Origin: Marinilabiliaceae bacterium | GTDB taxonomy: Bacteria; Bacteroidota; Bacteroidia; Bacteroidales; Marinilabiliaceae | Assembly: GCA_021443545.1 (NCBI GenBank) | Contig: JABUTU010000022.1 | Coordinates: 1 to 64,000, forward strand | Direction: 5' to 3' | DNA length: 64,000 nt | Shown: in pieces, positions 27,288 to 37,575 of the stretch | How the letters are laid out: each line of letters starts with the position of its first letter | Position numbering within the stretch: position 1 is the first letter of the stretch | Program-made: the position numbers and the translations under genes | The notes under the pieces: model-generated | The model's input: the letters and a program-made list of their open reading frames with translations, nothing else | Told to the model about the DNA's origin: nothing | Database searches by the model: none

Positions 27288-28244
27288 TTGGAATTGGAAT
27301 CAGATAAGAATAGATACAGAATCATAGCAGAGAGGCATGGCGACGAGCTATGTGTATTCTCCCAGCCATGGTGGTTAGATGTCGTCTCTGCAGAGAGGGG
27401 CAAGGATTGGGATGCCCTGGTTATTGATGGTAAAGATGGCGAGGCTGAGATGGCAATAGCCTACCATACTCTTACACGCTATGGTATTCGTGTTGTACTG
27501 ATGGCACAAAACACCCCCTACACATCTATATGGGGTGCAAAAGGGGTTGAGCCTTGGCGCATCATACCACATCTAAAACGACATTTCCAAAATGAAAAAA
27601 TCCGATATGCCCTAATGAATTTCGAGCCGAGCCTTCATGAAGAGCTCGACGACATGAAAGAGATACGCATCGGTTACAGACCAACATACATCGTCAGAAA
27701 TATCCCCTCAGAAGAGACTCTTGAGATGCTCTTCCACCCTATGAAACGACGTCTACTCAACAAAGCTCGTAAGAACCTCATCACACGCTTCGACGCTGTC
27801 GACGGCAACTACCTCTACGATATGCTTGGGCGCGAGATGGCAGCCGAGGGTGGCAAGCCTATGTACAGCAGGGAGTTACTAACAGGTCTCACCAACGAGG
27901 CTATACGGCGCAAACAGGGTACCATCATATCGGTCCACGAAACGCTAAACCCCGACATCATCCATAGTGCCATGTTTGTTCCCTATGACAGACGATGCGG
28001 ATATGCCCTGACCTTTTCGACAGAGCCCCAATATGCCAATAACGGAGCTTCGACTCTGATGACCATCGACGCTATGCAGAGGATGCGCACGTTAGGAATA
28101 AAGAACTTCGACATGGAGGGAAGCATCGACCCTGGAATAGCTAAATCATATTCAATGCTCGGGACGGAACGCATCAGCTACGACTACGGAGTGATGAGAG
28201 AGGGTCTATTAGGCATGCTCATAGAGAAAAAAATAGGGAGATAG
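27288..28244 (+). CDS. GNAT/FemAB-like acyltransferase domain protein
   Basis: The 318-residue protein resembles the FemAB-like branch of GNAT acetyltransferases (PF13480-type: F.QPWWLDVVSA.. at the start, MKRRLLNKARK in the middle, and YA..FSTEPQYANNGASTLMTIDAMQRMRTLGIKNFDMEGS near the end, including the typical 'FDMEGS' strand). These enzymes transfer acyl or aminoacyl groups, but the acceptor cannot be deduced. The only suitable start is TTG at 27288, 13 bp after thiD; no in-frame ATG exists before about residue 50. Confidence 0.65.
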   Translation: MELESDKNRYRIIAERHGDELCVFSQPWWLDVVSAERGKDWDALVIDGKDGEAEMAIAYHTLTRYGIRVVLMAQNTPYTSIWGAKGVEPWRIIPHLKRHFQNEKIRYALMNFEPSLHEELDDMKEIRIGYRPTYIVRNIPSEETLEMLFHPMKRRLLNKARKNLITRFDAVDGNYLYDMLGREMAAEGGKPMYSRELLTGLTNEAIRRKQGTIISVHETLNPDIIHSAMFVPYDRRCGYALTFSTEPQYANNGASTLMTIDAMQRMRTLGIKNFDMEGSIDPGIAKSYSMLGTERISYDYGVMREGLLGMLIEKKIGR

Positions 28245-28334
28245 TCACTTTGGGTATAAATACTACAAATGCGCAGTAGTGTACGATAATTCAGAAATAA
28301 TACCGAACTTTCGCCCTTGAAATAATATAATAAG

Positions 28335-29555
28335 ATGGAAAAAAGAGTAGTAATCACAGGTATGGGCATCTACTCATGCCTTGGTAAGACACTTGATGAA
28401 GTAAGAAATTCATTATACAACGGTGTATCTGGAATCATATTTGACCCTGTTCGCAAAGAGATGGGATTCCGTTCTGCACTGACAGCCAATGTTCCTGTTC
28501 CCGACTTGAAAGGACTTCTTCCCCGTGCTCAGCGTGTATACATGGCTGACGAGGTTAAATATGCCTATCTTGCAACAGTTGACGCATTGGCATCAGCAAA
28601 GATTGACCAGGACTATCTGAACGCTCATGAGGTGGGTCTTCTCTACGGCAATGACTCGTCTGCAGACGCTGTTGTCAAGAGTGTAGACACGATGCGCGAA
28701 AAGAAAGATACCACACTCGTAGGCTCTGGTGCTATCTTCCAATCGATGAACTCGACAGTAACGATGAACTTGGGATGCCTTTTCAAACTGAGAGGTATCA
28801 ATATGACTGTCTCTGCTGCTTGTGCTTCAGGCTCACACGCCATAGGATTGGGCTCTCTTCTCATACGCACAGGCTTGCAGGATATGGTAGTCTGCGGAGG
28901 CGCTCAGGAGGTTAATCCATTCTCGATAGGCTCATTCGACGGCATCTCAGCATTCTCAACACGAGAGAGCGACCCGACAAAGGCAAGTCGTCCTTTCGAC
29001 CGCGACCGCGATGGTCTCGTTCCTGGTGGTGGCGCTGCAACAGTCATCATCGAGAGCTATGAGAGCGCCGTGAAGCGAGGTGCTCCGATTCTGGCTGAGG
29101 TTCTCAGCTACGGATTCTCTTCAAATGGTGATCATATCTCATCTCCAAATGTTGATGGTCCTGCTCGCTCCCTCGAGATGGCAATCAAGGCATCTGGCGT
29201 ATCGCTCAAGGAGATCGGATACATCAATGCCCACGCAACATCAACACATGTGGGCGACACAAATGAGGCTAAGGCCATCGCACGAGTATTCGGTGATGTC
29301 AAACCAGAGGTAACATCGACAAAGAGTCAGACCGGTCACGAGATGTGGATGGCGGGAGCCAGCGAGGTCATCTACTCAATGCTCATGATGAAGAACGACT
29401 TCGTGGCAGCGAACCTCAACTTCGAGAACCCTGACGAGGATTCAGCAAAACTCAACATCCCCGCTCAGCGCGTAAGCAAACATTTCGACACATTCCTGTC
29501 GAACTCATTCGGCTTCGGAGGGACAAACTCGACCCTGATTATCCGCAACCTGTAA
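28335..29555 (+). CDS. beta-ketoacyl-ACP synthase, KAS I/FabB type
   Basis: The condensing-enzyme triad is complete: C163 (SAACASGSH), H300 (NAHATSTHVGD) and H335 (KSQTGHEMWMAGA), with K330. Two histidines class it with KAS I/II enzymes that extend acyl-ACP with malonyl-ACP. The protein has 406 residues and a glycine-rich end (FGFGGTNSTL). It stands alone without ACP or other fatty-acid genes; fabD is 7 kb downstream. Whether it serves membrane fatty acids or a special lipid is open. A strong terminator follows. Confidence 0.9.
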   Translation: MEKRVVITGMGIYSCLGKTLDEVRNSLYNGVSGIIFDPVRKEMGFRSALTANVPVPDLKGLLPRAQRVYMADEVKYAYLATVDALASAKIDQDYLNAHEVGLLYGNDSSADAVVKSVDTMREKKDTTLVGSGAIFQSMNSTVTMNLGCLFKLRGINMTVSAACASGSHAIGLGSLLIRTGLQDMVVCGGAQEVNPFSIGSFDGISAFSTRESDPTKASRPFDRDRDGLVPGGGAATVIIESYESAVKRGAPILAEVLSYGFSSNGDHISSPNVDGPARSLEMAIKASGVSLKEIGYINAHATSTHVGDTNEAKAIARVFGDVKPEVTSTKSQTGHEMWMAGASEVIYSMLMMKNDFVAANLNFENPDEDSAKLNIPAQRVSKHFDTFLSNSFGFGGTNSTLIIRNL

Positions 29556-29577
29556 GAGAAAATTTGAATATCAATAC

Positions 29578-29607
29578 AAAGTGCGCAGTATCTCTACTGC
29601 GCACTTT
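29578..29607 (+). terminator. rho-independent terminator after the KAS gene
   Basis: Perfect 13-bp stem (29578-29590 / 29595-29607, AAAGTGCGCAGTA) with a TCTC loop and a T-run (ATTTTTT) after it. Confidence 0.92.
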
Positions 29608-29755
29608 TATTTTTTCAGGAAGATTGCTTTATACAAACATCCACCAACGGAGAGAGTATTTCAGCGAACTTCTTTTTTGAAGATTCGAGATATATCATCT
29701 CTTTTCTTTCTCACATAATCTGCTTACATTCGCATTCTGATAAATACCAAAGAAA

Positions 29756-31663
29756 ATGTTTGACTTCTATCGCATAGCAACGGCAATTCCTAAAATCAGA
29801 ATTGCGGATATCAAAAGCAACGTTGAAGAGATAATCCGCCTCATAGAGGAGGCAGAGCGCAAGGATGCTGGGATTGTTCTTTTTCCCGAACTGTGCATCA
29901 CGGGCTATACATGTGCCGACTTATTCCTTCAGCCCTATTTCATAGGGCAAGCCTACTCGGCCCTGCAAGAAATAGCAGAAGCAACCGATGGATTATCTAT
30001 TGTAGCGGTCGTGGGACTACCAGTCTACCATAAGGGCGGACTCTACAACTGTGCTGCCATCATTCAGGATTGCGACATCAAGGCTCTTGTTCCCAAGCAG
30101 TATATCCCGAACTATTGCGAGTTCTACGAAAGCCGTTGGTTCAAGAGCGGCAGGGAACTAAGCAAGAACGAACTGCACGACAGTATCCCCTTTGGGACAC
30201 GCTTCATATTCGGCGATGAAGCAGTACAATTTGGCATTGAGATATGCGAAGACTTATGGGTACCCAATCCCCCATCGACAGAGCTGTCACAGGCAGGAGC
30301 TGAGATTATGCTCAACCTCTCGGCATCCAACGAGATGGTCGGCAAGCACGACTATCTGCTCTCGCTCATCAGTCAGCAGAGTGCACGCACCATGAGCATA
30401 TATGCCTATGCGTCGGCAGGCATCGGAGAGTCGACGACCGACCTCGTCTTTGCTGGCAACGGCCTCATTTATGAGAACGGAACACAGTTAGCAAGTGCCA
30501 AACGCTTCTGCCGCGAGAGTCAGCTCATCATGGCAGATGCCGATATAACCAAGATCAAGGCAATGCGTGCCAAGACTACAACATTCAACGCATACCAGAA
30601 TAAAGATTTCATGCAGATAGATTGCATGGTCTACGGCATCAGCGAACTACGAAAGGTAAAGCGCAAGTTCGACCCGCATCCCTTCATTCCCAACGACAAA
30701 CGTAAGATTCAGGAGCGCTGCGAGGAGATATTCAATATTCAAGTATGGGGACTTGCCCAGCGCATGGAGGCCTCGTGCAGCAAGCGCGCCGTCATAGGCA
30801 TATCGGGAGGTCTCGACTCGACACTGGCGCTCCTTGTTACCGTAAAGACATTCGATGTTCTTGGACGTGACCGCAAAGATATCATCGGCGTCACCATGCC
30901 CGGCTTTGGCACGACGGGCCGCACCTATAACAATGCCATCAACCTCATGAAAGCCCTCGACATTGAGATACGTGAGATAAGCATCAAGGAGGCATGTCTG
31001 CAGCACTTCAAGGATATCAATCTGCCTGACACCGACCGCAGCGTGACATACGAGAACAGTCAGGCCCGTGAGCGCACACAGATACTGATGGATATAGCCA
31101 ACAGAGACGGAGGACTCGTGGTCGGAACAGGCGATCTGAGCGAGCTGGCTCTCGGCTGGGCTACGTACAATGGCGACCAGATGTCGATGTATGGCGTCAA
31201 CGCCTCTGTCCCCAAGACCCTCGTCCGCTACCTCGTCAAGTATGTCGCAGAAGAGTCCGACATGAAGAAAGCAAGACCATATCTGCTCGACATATACGAC
31301 ACGCCAATCAGTCCGGAGCTGCTCCCAGCCGATGAGAAAGGAGAGATAGCTCAGAAGACAGAAGACCTGGTAGGCCCGTATGAGCTTCACGACTTCTTCC
31401 TCTACAACTTCATGCGATTCGGATACTCCCCCTCGACATTGTTCTTTATGGCGACACGAGCCTTCGATGGGACATACGATAAAGAGTTCATCCGCAAATG
31501 GCTCAAGACATTTCTGCGCAGGTTCTTCAACCAGCAGTTCAAGCGTTCAGCGATGCCCGACGGACCAAAGGTCGGAAGTGTCACCCTCTCGCCTCGTGGC
31601 GACTGGCGTATGCCAAGCGATGCATCATCAGTCATGTGGCAAAACGAACTTGATGAATTATAA
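29756..31663 (+). CDS. nadE: NAD+ synthetase, glutamine-dependent
   Basis: Two-domain enzyme of 635 residues. The N-terminal nitrilase domain supplies ammonia from glutamine (catalytic E45 in FPELCITGYT, K114 in VPKQYIPNY, C164 in EICEDLW). The C-terminal ATP pyrophosphatase domain has the P-loop S350-G-G-L-D-S355 and makes NAD+ from nicotinic acid adenine dinucleotide. The remaining signatures (GTGDLSE.., DQMSMYGVN) are intact. I see no consensus promoter in the 148 bp between the upstream terminator and the start. Confidence 0.96.
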   Translation: MFDFYRIATAIPKIRIADIKSNVEEIIRLIEEAERKDAGIVLFPELCITGYTCADLFLQPYFIGQAYSALQEIAEATDGLSIVAVVGLPVYHKGGLYNCAAIIQDCDIKALVPKQYIPNYCEFYESRWFKSGRELSKNELHDSIPFGTRFIFGDEAVQFGIEICEDLWVPNPPSTELSQAGAEIMLNLSASNEMVGKHDYLLSLISQQSARTMSIYAYASAGIGESTTDLVFAGNGLIYENGTQLASAKRFCRESQLIMADADITKIKAMRAKTTTFNAYQNKDFMQIDCMVYGISELRKVKRKFDPHPFIPNDKRKIQERCEEIFNIQVWGLAQRMEASCSKRAVIGISGGLDSTLALLVTVKTFDVLGRDRKDIIGVTMPGFGTTGRTYNNAINLMKALDIEIREISIKEACLQHFKDINLPDTDRSVTYENSQARERTQILMDIANRDGGLVVGTGDLSELALGWATYNGDQMSMYGVNASVPKTLVRYLVKYVAEESDMKKARPYLLDIYDTPISPELLPADEKGEIAQKTEDLVGPYELHDFFLYNFMRFGYSPSTLFFMATRAFDGTYDKEFIRKWLKTFLRRFFNQQFKRSAMPDGPKVGSVTLSPRGDWRMPSDASSVMWQNELDEL

Positions 31664-31671
31664 TAACTTTG
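31664..31671 (+). promoter_or_regulatory. possible -7 box before ppk1
   Basis: TAACTTTG directly after the nadE stop codon and 9 nt before the ppk1 ATG. No -33 element at the right distance, so it may be chance; if active, the mRNA leader would be only a few nucleotides. Confidence 0.25.
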
Positions 31672-31680
31672 TAGCTTGAT

Positions 31681-33759
31681 ATGAGCGACGAGAGAGGATT
31701 TGCATATTTCAATCGTGATGTCAGCTGGTTAGCATTCAACTACCGGGTCTTAGAAGAGGCTCGCAGTTGCGACTTGCCTCTATATGAGCGTATGCGTTTC
31801 CTCTCCATATACTCATCCAACCTCATAGAGTTTTACAGCGTCCGAGTTGCCGAATACCGCGAAGCCTCAAGTAGCAAGAGCATTATTGAGGATGTCGAAG
31901 ACCCACAGAAGACACTGCGACAGATCAACAGCATAGTATCGAGACAGATTGAAGAGGTGACAAATATCATGCGTGAGCAGATACGGCCATCACTGGAGAC
32001 TTTAGGAGTGCACCTCTACATGGGAGACCTGCCACAGTCGCCCCTTCACAGACTCTTCATGGCAGATTATTTTCAACGGGAACTGATACCATATCTTCAG
32101 CCTTTAGTGTTGAGCAAGGCCACACGAATCTTCCTGCGTAATAACAGACCCTACTTTGCCATCAAGATGTTTTCGAAAGAGGGAGTAAACGAAACCCATC
32201 AGCCCACATACGCTTTGGTGAAACTTCCCGTCAACGACCTGCCGCGTTTCGTGCAACTGCCCGACATAGGCGATGGCGTCCGTCACGTTGTCTTTCTGGA
32301 CGACATCATAAGGTCGGGCCTTCACGAGCTCTTCCCGGGCTACGACATCGATGGTATATGGAGCATGAAGGTAGCACGCGATGCTGCTCTGGGTCTGCTC
32401 GACAAGGCAGGACAGGAACTTGTCGAAGTTGTCCGTCATTCCGCAGCACAGCGCAACACAGGCATTGAGTCGAGTTTCTACATCGACCGAAGCATAGCCC
32501 CCGACCTGCTGCACTACCTTGAAGAGACATTCAGCTTCTCTGCAGCCGAAGCCGTCATGGCAGGACGTTACCTCTCACTGAACCAGCTCGACCAGTTTCC
32601 GCAGGTACTCATACCCGGAGAGACACTTCCCGAGCGCGTCTCGTTACGTCCAGCGGCACTGAAAGATGCATCATCTATGTTTGATGCTATTGACGAACGT
32701 GACCATATCATACACTATCCATATCAGAGTTTTGACTATGTGATACGATTCCTCAGTGAAGCAGCCATCGACCCATCAGTCGAGGAGATTAAGGTGACAC
32801 AATACCGCGTTGCATCCAACTCGGCTGTTGTCAACTCGCTCATAGCCGCAGCCCACAACCACAAGCACGTCACCGTCTTCGTGGAGCTGAAAGCCCGTTT
32901 CGACGAGCGTAACAACCTTGCCCTTGGCGAGCTGATGGAACAGGCTGGAATCAAGGTCATCTACTCCATCGTCGGCGTCAAGGTACACGCCAAGATGGCT
33001 CTCGTCATCCGGAAGGGACAGGATGGAAATCGCAAAGCATACACATATCTGTCGACAGGCAATTTCAACGAGAAGACAGCAAAACAGTATACCGACCATG
33101 GGCTCTTTACAGCCGACAACGACATCAACGATGAGATTATACAGCTCTTTGACTACCTCGAAGACCAGAGAAAGCATCCACAACTGCGACAGCTACTCGT
33201 GGCACGACTCAACCTCATCGATGAGCTATACCGACTAATCGATGGTGAGACCGCTAAAGCAAAGAGAGGCGAGGAGGGATATATATTGCTCAAGATGAAT
33301 GGTATGCAGAATCATAAACTGATTGATAAGCTCTACGAAGCAAGCTTAGCAGGGGTCAAGATAGACCTGATACTGAGAGGAATATGCTGTCTGGTACCCG
33401 AACAGGAGTATAGTCGCAATATAACTATACGACGCATCGTAGACCGCTATCTCGAGCATGGTCGTATATGGGTATTTGGGAAAGGAGATAATGCCGCCAT
33501 GTACCTCACATCAAGCGATTGGTTGAACCGCAATATTGAACGTCGTATAGAACTTGCATTTCCAATTAAGGACCATGAGATAAGACAAGAGATTATGCAT
33601 ATCCTGCAACTACAATTGGCTGATAACGTCAAGGCACGAATCATTGACAGACATCTGATGGGCCATATCCCGCCACGCAACGGAGAGGAAGATATAAGGG
33701 CACAGGAGAGGATTTTTGATGAATTAGGACAAAAAGTCAGATGGGCACAATCTATCTGA
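31681..33759 (+). CDS. ppk1: polyphosphate kinase 1
   Basis: PPK1 makes polyphosphate from ATP and is membrane-associated. The 692 residues show the family's N-terminal signature (FNRDVSWLAFNYRVLEEA), the phospholipase-D-like catalytic half with the active histidine in KVHAKMAL, the STGNFNEKTAKQYTDHGLF block, and the second HxK-type region near the end (DRYLEHGRIWVFG, YLTSSDWLNRNIERRIE). It follows nadE by 17 bp. Confidence 0.95.
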   Translation: MSDERGFAYFNRDVSWLAFNYRVLEEARSCDLPLYERMRFLSIYSSNLIEFYSVRVAEYREASSSKSIIEDVEDPQKTLRQINSIVSRQIEEVTNIMREQIRPSLETLGVHLYMGDLPQSPLHRLFMADYFQRELIPYLQPLVLSKATRIFLRNNRPYFAIKMFSKEGVNETHQPTYALVKLPVNDLPRFVQLPDIGDGVRHVVFLDDIIRSGLHELFPGYDIDGIWSMKVARDAALGLLDKAGQELVEVVRHSAAQRNTGIESSFYIDRSIAPDLLHYLEETFSFSAAEAVMAGRYLSLNQLDQFPQVLIPGETLPERVSLRPAALKDASSMFDAIDERDHIIHYPYQSFDYVIRFLSEAAIDPSVEEIKVTQYRVASNSAVVNSLIAAAHNHKHVTVFVELKARFDERNNLALGELMEQAGIKVIYSIVGVKVHAKMALVIRKGQDGNRKAYTYLSTGNFNEKTAKQYTDHGLFTADNDINDEIIQLFDYLEDQRKHPQLRQLLVARLNLIDELYRLIDGETAKAKRGEEGYILLKMNGMQNHKLIDKLYEASLAGVKIDLILRGICCLVPEQEYSRNITIRRIVDRYLEHGRIWVFGKGDNAAMYLTSSDWLNRNIERRIELAFPIKDHEIRQEIMHILQLQLADNVKARIIDRHLMGHIPPRNGEEDIRAQERIFDELGQKVRWAQSI

Positions 33760-33814
33760 CAATATCAAAAGGGAGATACAATGACATTTCCTGAATACAG
33801 AATCGACAGCAACA

Positions 33815-36583
33815 ATGAAAGAAGATAAGTATATCGAAATACATCATGCGAGAGTTAACAACCTCAAGAATATAGATCTCAAGATTCCACTGGGCAAACT
33901 CATCGTCGTGACAGGTGTCAGTGGCAGTGGCAAGTCGTCGTTAGCCTTTGACACGCTCTATGCAGAGGGACAACGGCGCTATGTCGAGAGCCTCAACTCC
34001 TATGCCCGGCAGTTTCTCGGACGCAACAACAAACCTGAGGTAGACTACATACACGGCATACCACCGGCAATTGCCATCGAACAGAAGGTTAACACACGCA
34101 ATCCACGTTCGACCGTTGGCACATCAACAGAGGTCTACGACTACCTCAAGCTCCTCTACTCACGCATTGGTCATACCTTCTCCCCTATATCAGGCCAGGA
34201 GGTCCGTCGCCATACAGTCAGCGATGTAGTCGACTACATAGTGAATCTCGCAGAGGGGACACGAGCCATGATACTCACCCCATTGACGAACCCCGATTAC
34301 GAAGCCCTGATAGCACAGGGATTTACACGCATCGACATCAATGGCGAGACCGTCGGGCTGGAAGCCGGCAAGAGCCCAGATGAGGCTCAGGGAAAGGATG
34401 TAAAGCTCATTATCGACCGCGTAGTAGCCAACAAAGAGGCCGACACGATGACACGTGTTGGCGACTCGGTAGCGACGGCCTTCTACGAGGGCAATGGCGA
34501 ATGCGTAGTACGCGTATTCAAAGCCGACAGAAGCTACGAGGAGAAGTCGTTCTCAAACCGGTACGAAGCCGATGGAATGCTCTTTGAAGCACCAACAGAA
34601 CACCTCTTTACATTCAACTCACCCGTCGGAGCCTGTCCACGTTGCGAGGGATTCGGCAAGATAATTGACATCGACCCTGAACTCGTCGTCCCCGACCCCA
34701 ATCTAAGCGTCTCCGAAGGATGCGTAGCACCATGGGTCGGTCCCAAGTTAGGACAATGGAAAGATGATTTCATGTACGGTGCATCAAGGAGGGGATTCGA
34801 CATATTCAAGCCATACAATGAATTATCCGCAGGTGAGCGAGATCTCCTATGGCATGGAGGGGGGGGTATATATGGAATCGACCACTTCTTTCAGATGGCA
34901 AGGGAGCAGCAATACAAAATACAATACAGGGTTCTGCTTGCCCGCTACCGAGGCAAGACAACCTGCCCGGAGTGCAACGGAAGTCGTCTGAAGCCCGAAG
35001 CTACTTACGTCAAGGTTGCAGGAAAAAGCATTACCGAACTGGTCGATATGCCTCTCGAAGAACTCAATATATGGATTAACGAACTCCACCTTGACGAACA
35101 TGAGGCGAAAGTGGCAGAACGTCTGATAACTGAGATTCGTCAGCGCATCGATGTCCTCTGTCGCGTCGGACTGGGCTATCTGACATTGAACCGTCTGTCG
35201 AACTCCCTGAGTGGTGGTGAGAGTCAGCGTATCAATATAGCCACGTCACTTGGAAGCAGTCTTGTGGGGAGTCTCTACATCCTTGACGAGCCGAGTATAG
35301 GCCTTCATAGCTCCGATACAGAACGACTCATAGATGTTCTTCAACGACTCAAAGCACTCGGCAATACAGTTGTCGTAGTCGAACATGATGAAGACATCAT
35401 ACGAGCAGCCGACCAGATTATCGACATAGGCCCTGAGGCTGGTCGTCATGGAGGAGAGGTGGTCTTCTCAGGCGACTACAAGGGATTGACAACCGCCACG
35501 ACACTGACAACAAAATACCTCAATGGAGAGCTTGAGATTCCAGTTCCAAAGAGTCGCCGTCATTGGAACAAGAGCATCACACTGACGCATCTCAACGAGA
35601 ACAACCTCAAGAATATAGATGTCCGCTTCCCCCTCAACTGCCTTACCGTCGTGACAGGAGTCAGTGGCAGTGGCAAGTCGACACTCGTGACCCGTCTCCT
35701 CTACCCCGCCCTATCGGCTCGTCTTGGTGGAAATGTCGAAGAGCGGGCAGGCAAGATGGGAGCTATTGGCGGAGATATATCAACACTCTTTGACGTACAG
35801 TTCGTCGACCAAAACCCCATTGGGAAAAGCAGTCGTTCCAACCCCGTGACATACATCAAGGCATACGATGAGATACGTAAACTCATGACAATGCAGCAGC
35901 TTTCCAAGCAAAACGGATACACGTCAGCCTACTTCTCATTCAACACTAAGGGAGGACGATGCGAAGCATGTCAGGGCGAGGGCAAGGTACACATCGAGAT
36001 GCAGTTCATGGCAGATATTGTCCTCGAATGTGAAGCCTGTCATGGCAAACGGTTCAAAGACGAGATACTTGATGTCAAATACCTCGACAAAAACATATCC
36101 GACATACTCGACATGACCATCAACCAGGCTATAGAGTTCTTCAGCAAAGAGATGGGACCAACACAAAAACGCATCATCGACCGACTCCTGCCACTTCAGG
36201 AGGTCGGACTTGGATATATCAAGATGGGACAGTCGTCAAGCACCCTGTCGGGCGGTGAGAGCCAACGCGTCAAATTAGCCTCGTTCATAGCAGAAGAGCG
36301 CATGCGACCAACCCTTTTCATCTTCGACGAGCCGACGACGGGACTGCATTTCCACGACATCAATAAACTCATGAAGGCGATGAACCGGCTCATAGAGGCG
36401 GGGCATAGCATCATCGTCATCGAGCATAACATGGATGTCATCAAATGTGCAGATTATATCATCGATATGGGGCCTGGCGCTGGAACAAAGGGAGGCACTA
36501 TAGTAGCAACAGGAACACCAGAAGAGGTCGCAGACAATGCCAACAGCATAACAGGACGTTTCCTCAAAACTAAATTGAAGTGA
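33815..36583 (+). CDS. uvrA: excinuclease ABC subunit A
   Basis: UvrA recognises DNA damage for nucleotide excision repair. It has two ABC ATPase modules: Walker A at residues 34-41 (GVSGSGKS) with signature NSLSGGESQRI, and a second (GVSGSGKST, about residue 615) with STLSGGESQRV. The C-terminal zinc module is complete (CEACQGEGKVH .. CEACHGKRF). In the N-terminal half only one CxxC (CPRCEGFG) remains; the first CxxC of that zinc finger is missing and the segment reads GMLFEAPTEHLFTFNSPVGA. The length (922 residues) is normal for this Bacteroidota form. Confidence 0.95.
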   Translation: MKEDKYIEIHHARVNNLKNIDLKIPLGKLIVVTGVSGSGKSSLAFDTLYAEGQRRYVESLNSYARQFLGRNNKPEVDYIHGIPPAIAIEQKVNTRNPRSTVGTSTEVYDYLKLLYSRIGHTFSPISGQEVRRHTVSDVVDYIVNLAEGTRAMILTPLTNPDYEALIAQGFTRIDINGETVGLEAGKSPDEAQGKDVKLIIDRVVANKEADTMTRVGDSVATAFYEGNGECVVRVFKADRSYEEKSFSNRYEADGMLFEAPTEHLFTFNSPVGACPRCEGFGKIIDIDPELVVPDPNLSVSEGCVAPWVGPKLGQWKDDFMYGASRRGFDIFKPYNELSAGERDLLWHGGGGIYGIDHFFQMAREQQYKIQYRVLLARYRGKTTCPECNGSRLKPEATYVKVAGKSITELVDMPLEELNIWINELHLDEHEAKVAERLITEIRQRIDVLCRVGLGYLTLNRLSNSLSGGESQRINIATSLGSSLVGSLYILDEPSIGLHSSDTERLIDVLQRLKALGNTVVVVEHDEDIIRAADQIIDIGPEAGRHGGEVVFSGDYKGLTTATTLTTKYLNGELEIPVPKSRRHWNKSITLTHLNENNLKNIDVRFPLNCLTVVTGVSGSGKSTLVTRLLYPALSARLGGNVEERAGKMGAIGGDISTLFDVQFVDQNPIGKSSRSNPVTYIKAYDEIRKLMTMQQLSKQNGYTSAYFSFNTKGGRCEACQGEGKVHIEMQFMADIVLECEACHGKRFKDEILDVKYLDKNISDILDMTINQAIEFFSKEMGPTQKRIIDRLLPLQEVGLGYIKMGQSSSTLSGGESQRVKLASFIAEERMRPTLFIFDEPTTGLHFHDINKLMKAMNRLIEAGHSIIVIEHNMDVIKCADYIIDMGPGAGTKGGTIVATGTPEEVADNANSITGRFLKTKLK

Positions 36584-36603
36584 AGACAAGCGAGACGCCC
36601 TTT

Positions 36604-36634
36604 TTTGTTTTCTTGCAGATAATATATAATTTTG
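36604..36634 (+). promoter_or_regulatory. promoter of fabD
   Basis: TTTG at 36604-36607, 19 nt, TAATTTTG at 36627-36634: full consensus. Leader of about 45 nt to the fabD ATG. Confidence 0.65.
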
Positions 36635-36686
36635 TAGGTACAGATAATCAAGATATTCACAAAATAAAACATACAACAAAAGAATA

Positions 36687-37574
36687 ATGAAAGCATACGT
36701 TTTCCCAGGTCAAGGAGCCCAGTTTGTAGGCATGGGCAAAGACCTCTATGAGGGCAATGCCGAAGCAAAAGCGCTCTTTGACAAAGCCAATGAGATTCTC
36801 GGCTTCAAGATTACAGATATCATGTTTGCTGGAACAGATGAGGAGCTCAAGCAGACAAAGGTGACACAGCCTGCCATCTTCCTCCACTCCGTCATCCTTG
36901 CCAAGACAATGGGTGCGAGCTTCAAGCCCGACATGGTAGCTGGTCACTCACTCGGAGAGTTCTCAGCCCTTGTTGCAGCAGGAGCCATGACCTTTGAGGA
37001 TGGTCTCAAGCTTGTTTCACAACGTGCACAAGCAATGCAGAAAGCTTGCGAGATTGAGCCATCCACAATGGCAGCCATCATAGGACTTGAAGATGCTGTC
37101 GTTGAAGAGGTCTGCAAAGAGATTAAGGAGGTTGTCGTTCCAGCCAACTACAACTGCCCTGGTCAGCTCGTCATCTCAGGCTCAATAGCTGGCATCGATG
37201 AGGCATGCGCAAAACTGACAGAGAAGGGCGCAAAGAGAGCTCTGAAACTCTCAGTGAGCGGTGCATTCCACTCACCATTTATGGAGCCTGCAAGAGCACA
37301 ACTCGCATCTGCAATTGAGGCAACGAAATTCAGCAAACCTTCATGCCCAGTCTATCAGAACGTAGTGGCAAAGGCTGTTACCGACCCAGAGGAGATAAAG
37401 AAGAACCTCGTGGCACAGCTCACAGCATCAGTTCGGTGGACGCAGACAGTCAACCAGATGATTGCAGATGGTGTCGACTCATTCACAGAGGTCGGCCCAG
37501 GAGCAGTGCTTCAAGGTCTCATCAAGAAGACCAATCGTACTGTGGAGACATCCGGCGTTTCAACACTACAATAA
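36687..37574 (+). CDS. fabD: malonyl-CoA:ACP transacylase
   Basis: FabD loads malonyl groups onto ACP for fatty acid synthesis. The 295-residue protein shows FPGQGAQ at the start, the nucleophile S88 in GHSLGE, the catalytic histidine in SGAFHSPFM and the C-terminal EVGPG motif. It has its own promoter. The next gene starts 1 bp after its stop codon or, less likely, overlaps it. Confidence 0.96.
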   Translation: MKAYVFPGQGAQFVGMGKDLYEGNAEAKALFDKANEILGFKITDIMFAGTDEELKQTKVTQPAIFLHSVILAKTMGASFKPDMVAGHSLGEFSALVAAGAMTFEDGLKLVSQRAQAMQKACEIEPSTMAAIIGLEDAVVEEVCKEIKEVVVPANYNCPGQLVISGSIAGIDEACAKLTEKGAKRALKLSVSGAFHSPFMEPARAQLASAIEATKFSKPSCPVYQNVVAKAVTDPEEIKKNLVAQLTASVRWTQTVNQMIADGVDSFTEVGPGAVLQGLIKKTNRTVETSGVSTLQ

Positions 37575-37575
37575 A

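Noticed and set aside
32104..32514. Open frame on the minus strand within ppk1
   Set aside because: Antisense shadow of a well-conserved gene; no independent protein features.
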